Source: DASUBV01 sp035763085 | GTDB lineage: Bacteria > Actinomycetota > Actinomycetes > Streptosporangiales > Streptosporangiaceae | Direction of reading: 5' to 3' | Assembly (NCBI GenBank): GCA_035763085.1 | Contig: DASUBV010000098.1 | Coordinates: 1-19,993, forward strand | Length of the DNA stretch: 19,993 bases | In this document: piece after piece, positions 19,951-19,993 of the stretch | Numbering within the stretch: the stretch's first letter is position 1 | Layout: the number at the start of each line of letters is the position of its first letter | The notes under the pieces: generated by a model | The model's input: the letters and a program-made list of their open reading frames with translations, nothing else | What the model was told of the DNA's origin: nothing | The model's database searches: none | Translations under genes and position numbers: made by a program

Positions 19951-19993
19951 TGTCGCAGCCAGCTGCTCACGCGGCCGAGCGGATTTCCGGCCG

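Noticed and set aside
1..19993. tRNA or rRNA genes
   Set aside because: No cloverleaf with a TTCGA-type loop or rRNA-like conserved sequence was noticed on either strand.

Overview
The window is very GC-rich, with codons ending almost always in G or C, SnoaL, TetR, LysR and GNAT families, and some likely leaderless starts. This fits an actinomycete chromosome; I cannot name the genus. It looks like ordinary chromosomal accessory territory, with about 20 short transcription units and no phage, plasmid or intact transposon.

Layout. Bases 2-121 are the 3' end of a sigma-70 family factor, converging on a Nudix hydrolase (118-672, -). A flavoprotein (940-1599, -) is divergent from a GNAT acetyltransferase (1658-2197, +), whose end overlaps a convergent TetR regulator (2181-2777, -). 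The TetR gene is divergent from a SnoaL-TPR fusion gene (2956-4065, +) with two matching operator-like palindromes in between. A LysR regulator (4208-5194, -) is divergent from an NADP-dependent MDR oxidoreductase (5275-6288, +). A DUF3500 protein (6331-7284, -) follows. A tight three-gene minus-strand operon reads GNAT, methionine aminopeptidase, APH-like kinase (10040 down to 7414). Next come an unrecognised protein (10323-11084, +), a 53-residue protein (11422-11583, -) divergent from a double-GNAT protein (11653-12558, +), a relic of an acyl-CoA dehydrogenase C-terminus (12689-12754), and a TfoX-like protein (12810-13160, -). Divergent from the last is a two-gene operon of a SnoaL protein and a pentapeptide-repeat protein (13414-14587, +). 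A zinc alcohol dehydrogenase (14615-15640, -), a methyltransferase (15928-16746, +), an extended SDR (16923-17777, +), a PLP aminotransferase (17860-18990, -) and a frameshifted second methyltransferase (19131-19950, -) complete the window.

The genes do not form one obvious pathway. Three local units make functional sense: TetR with its divergent SnoaL-TPR target, LysR with its divergent reductase, and the overlapping GNAT-map-kinase operon. The most unexpected item is non-coding. The leader region of the alcohol dehydrogenase (about 15731-15840, minus strand) resembles the right end and guide-RNA (omega RNA) scaffold of an IS200/IS605-type tnpB element, with no tnpB gene beside it. The intergenic gaps also hold several perfect GC palindromes, likely terminators and short tandem repeats.
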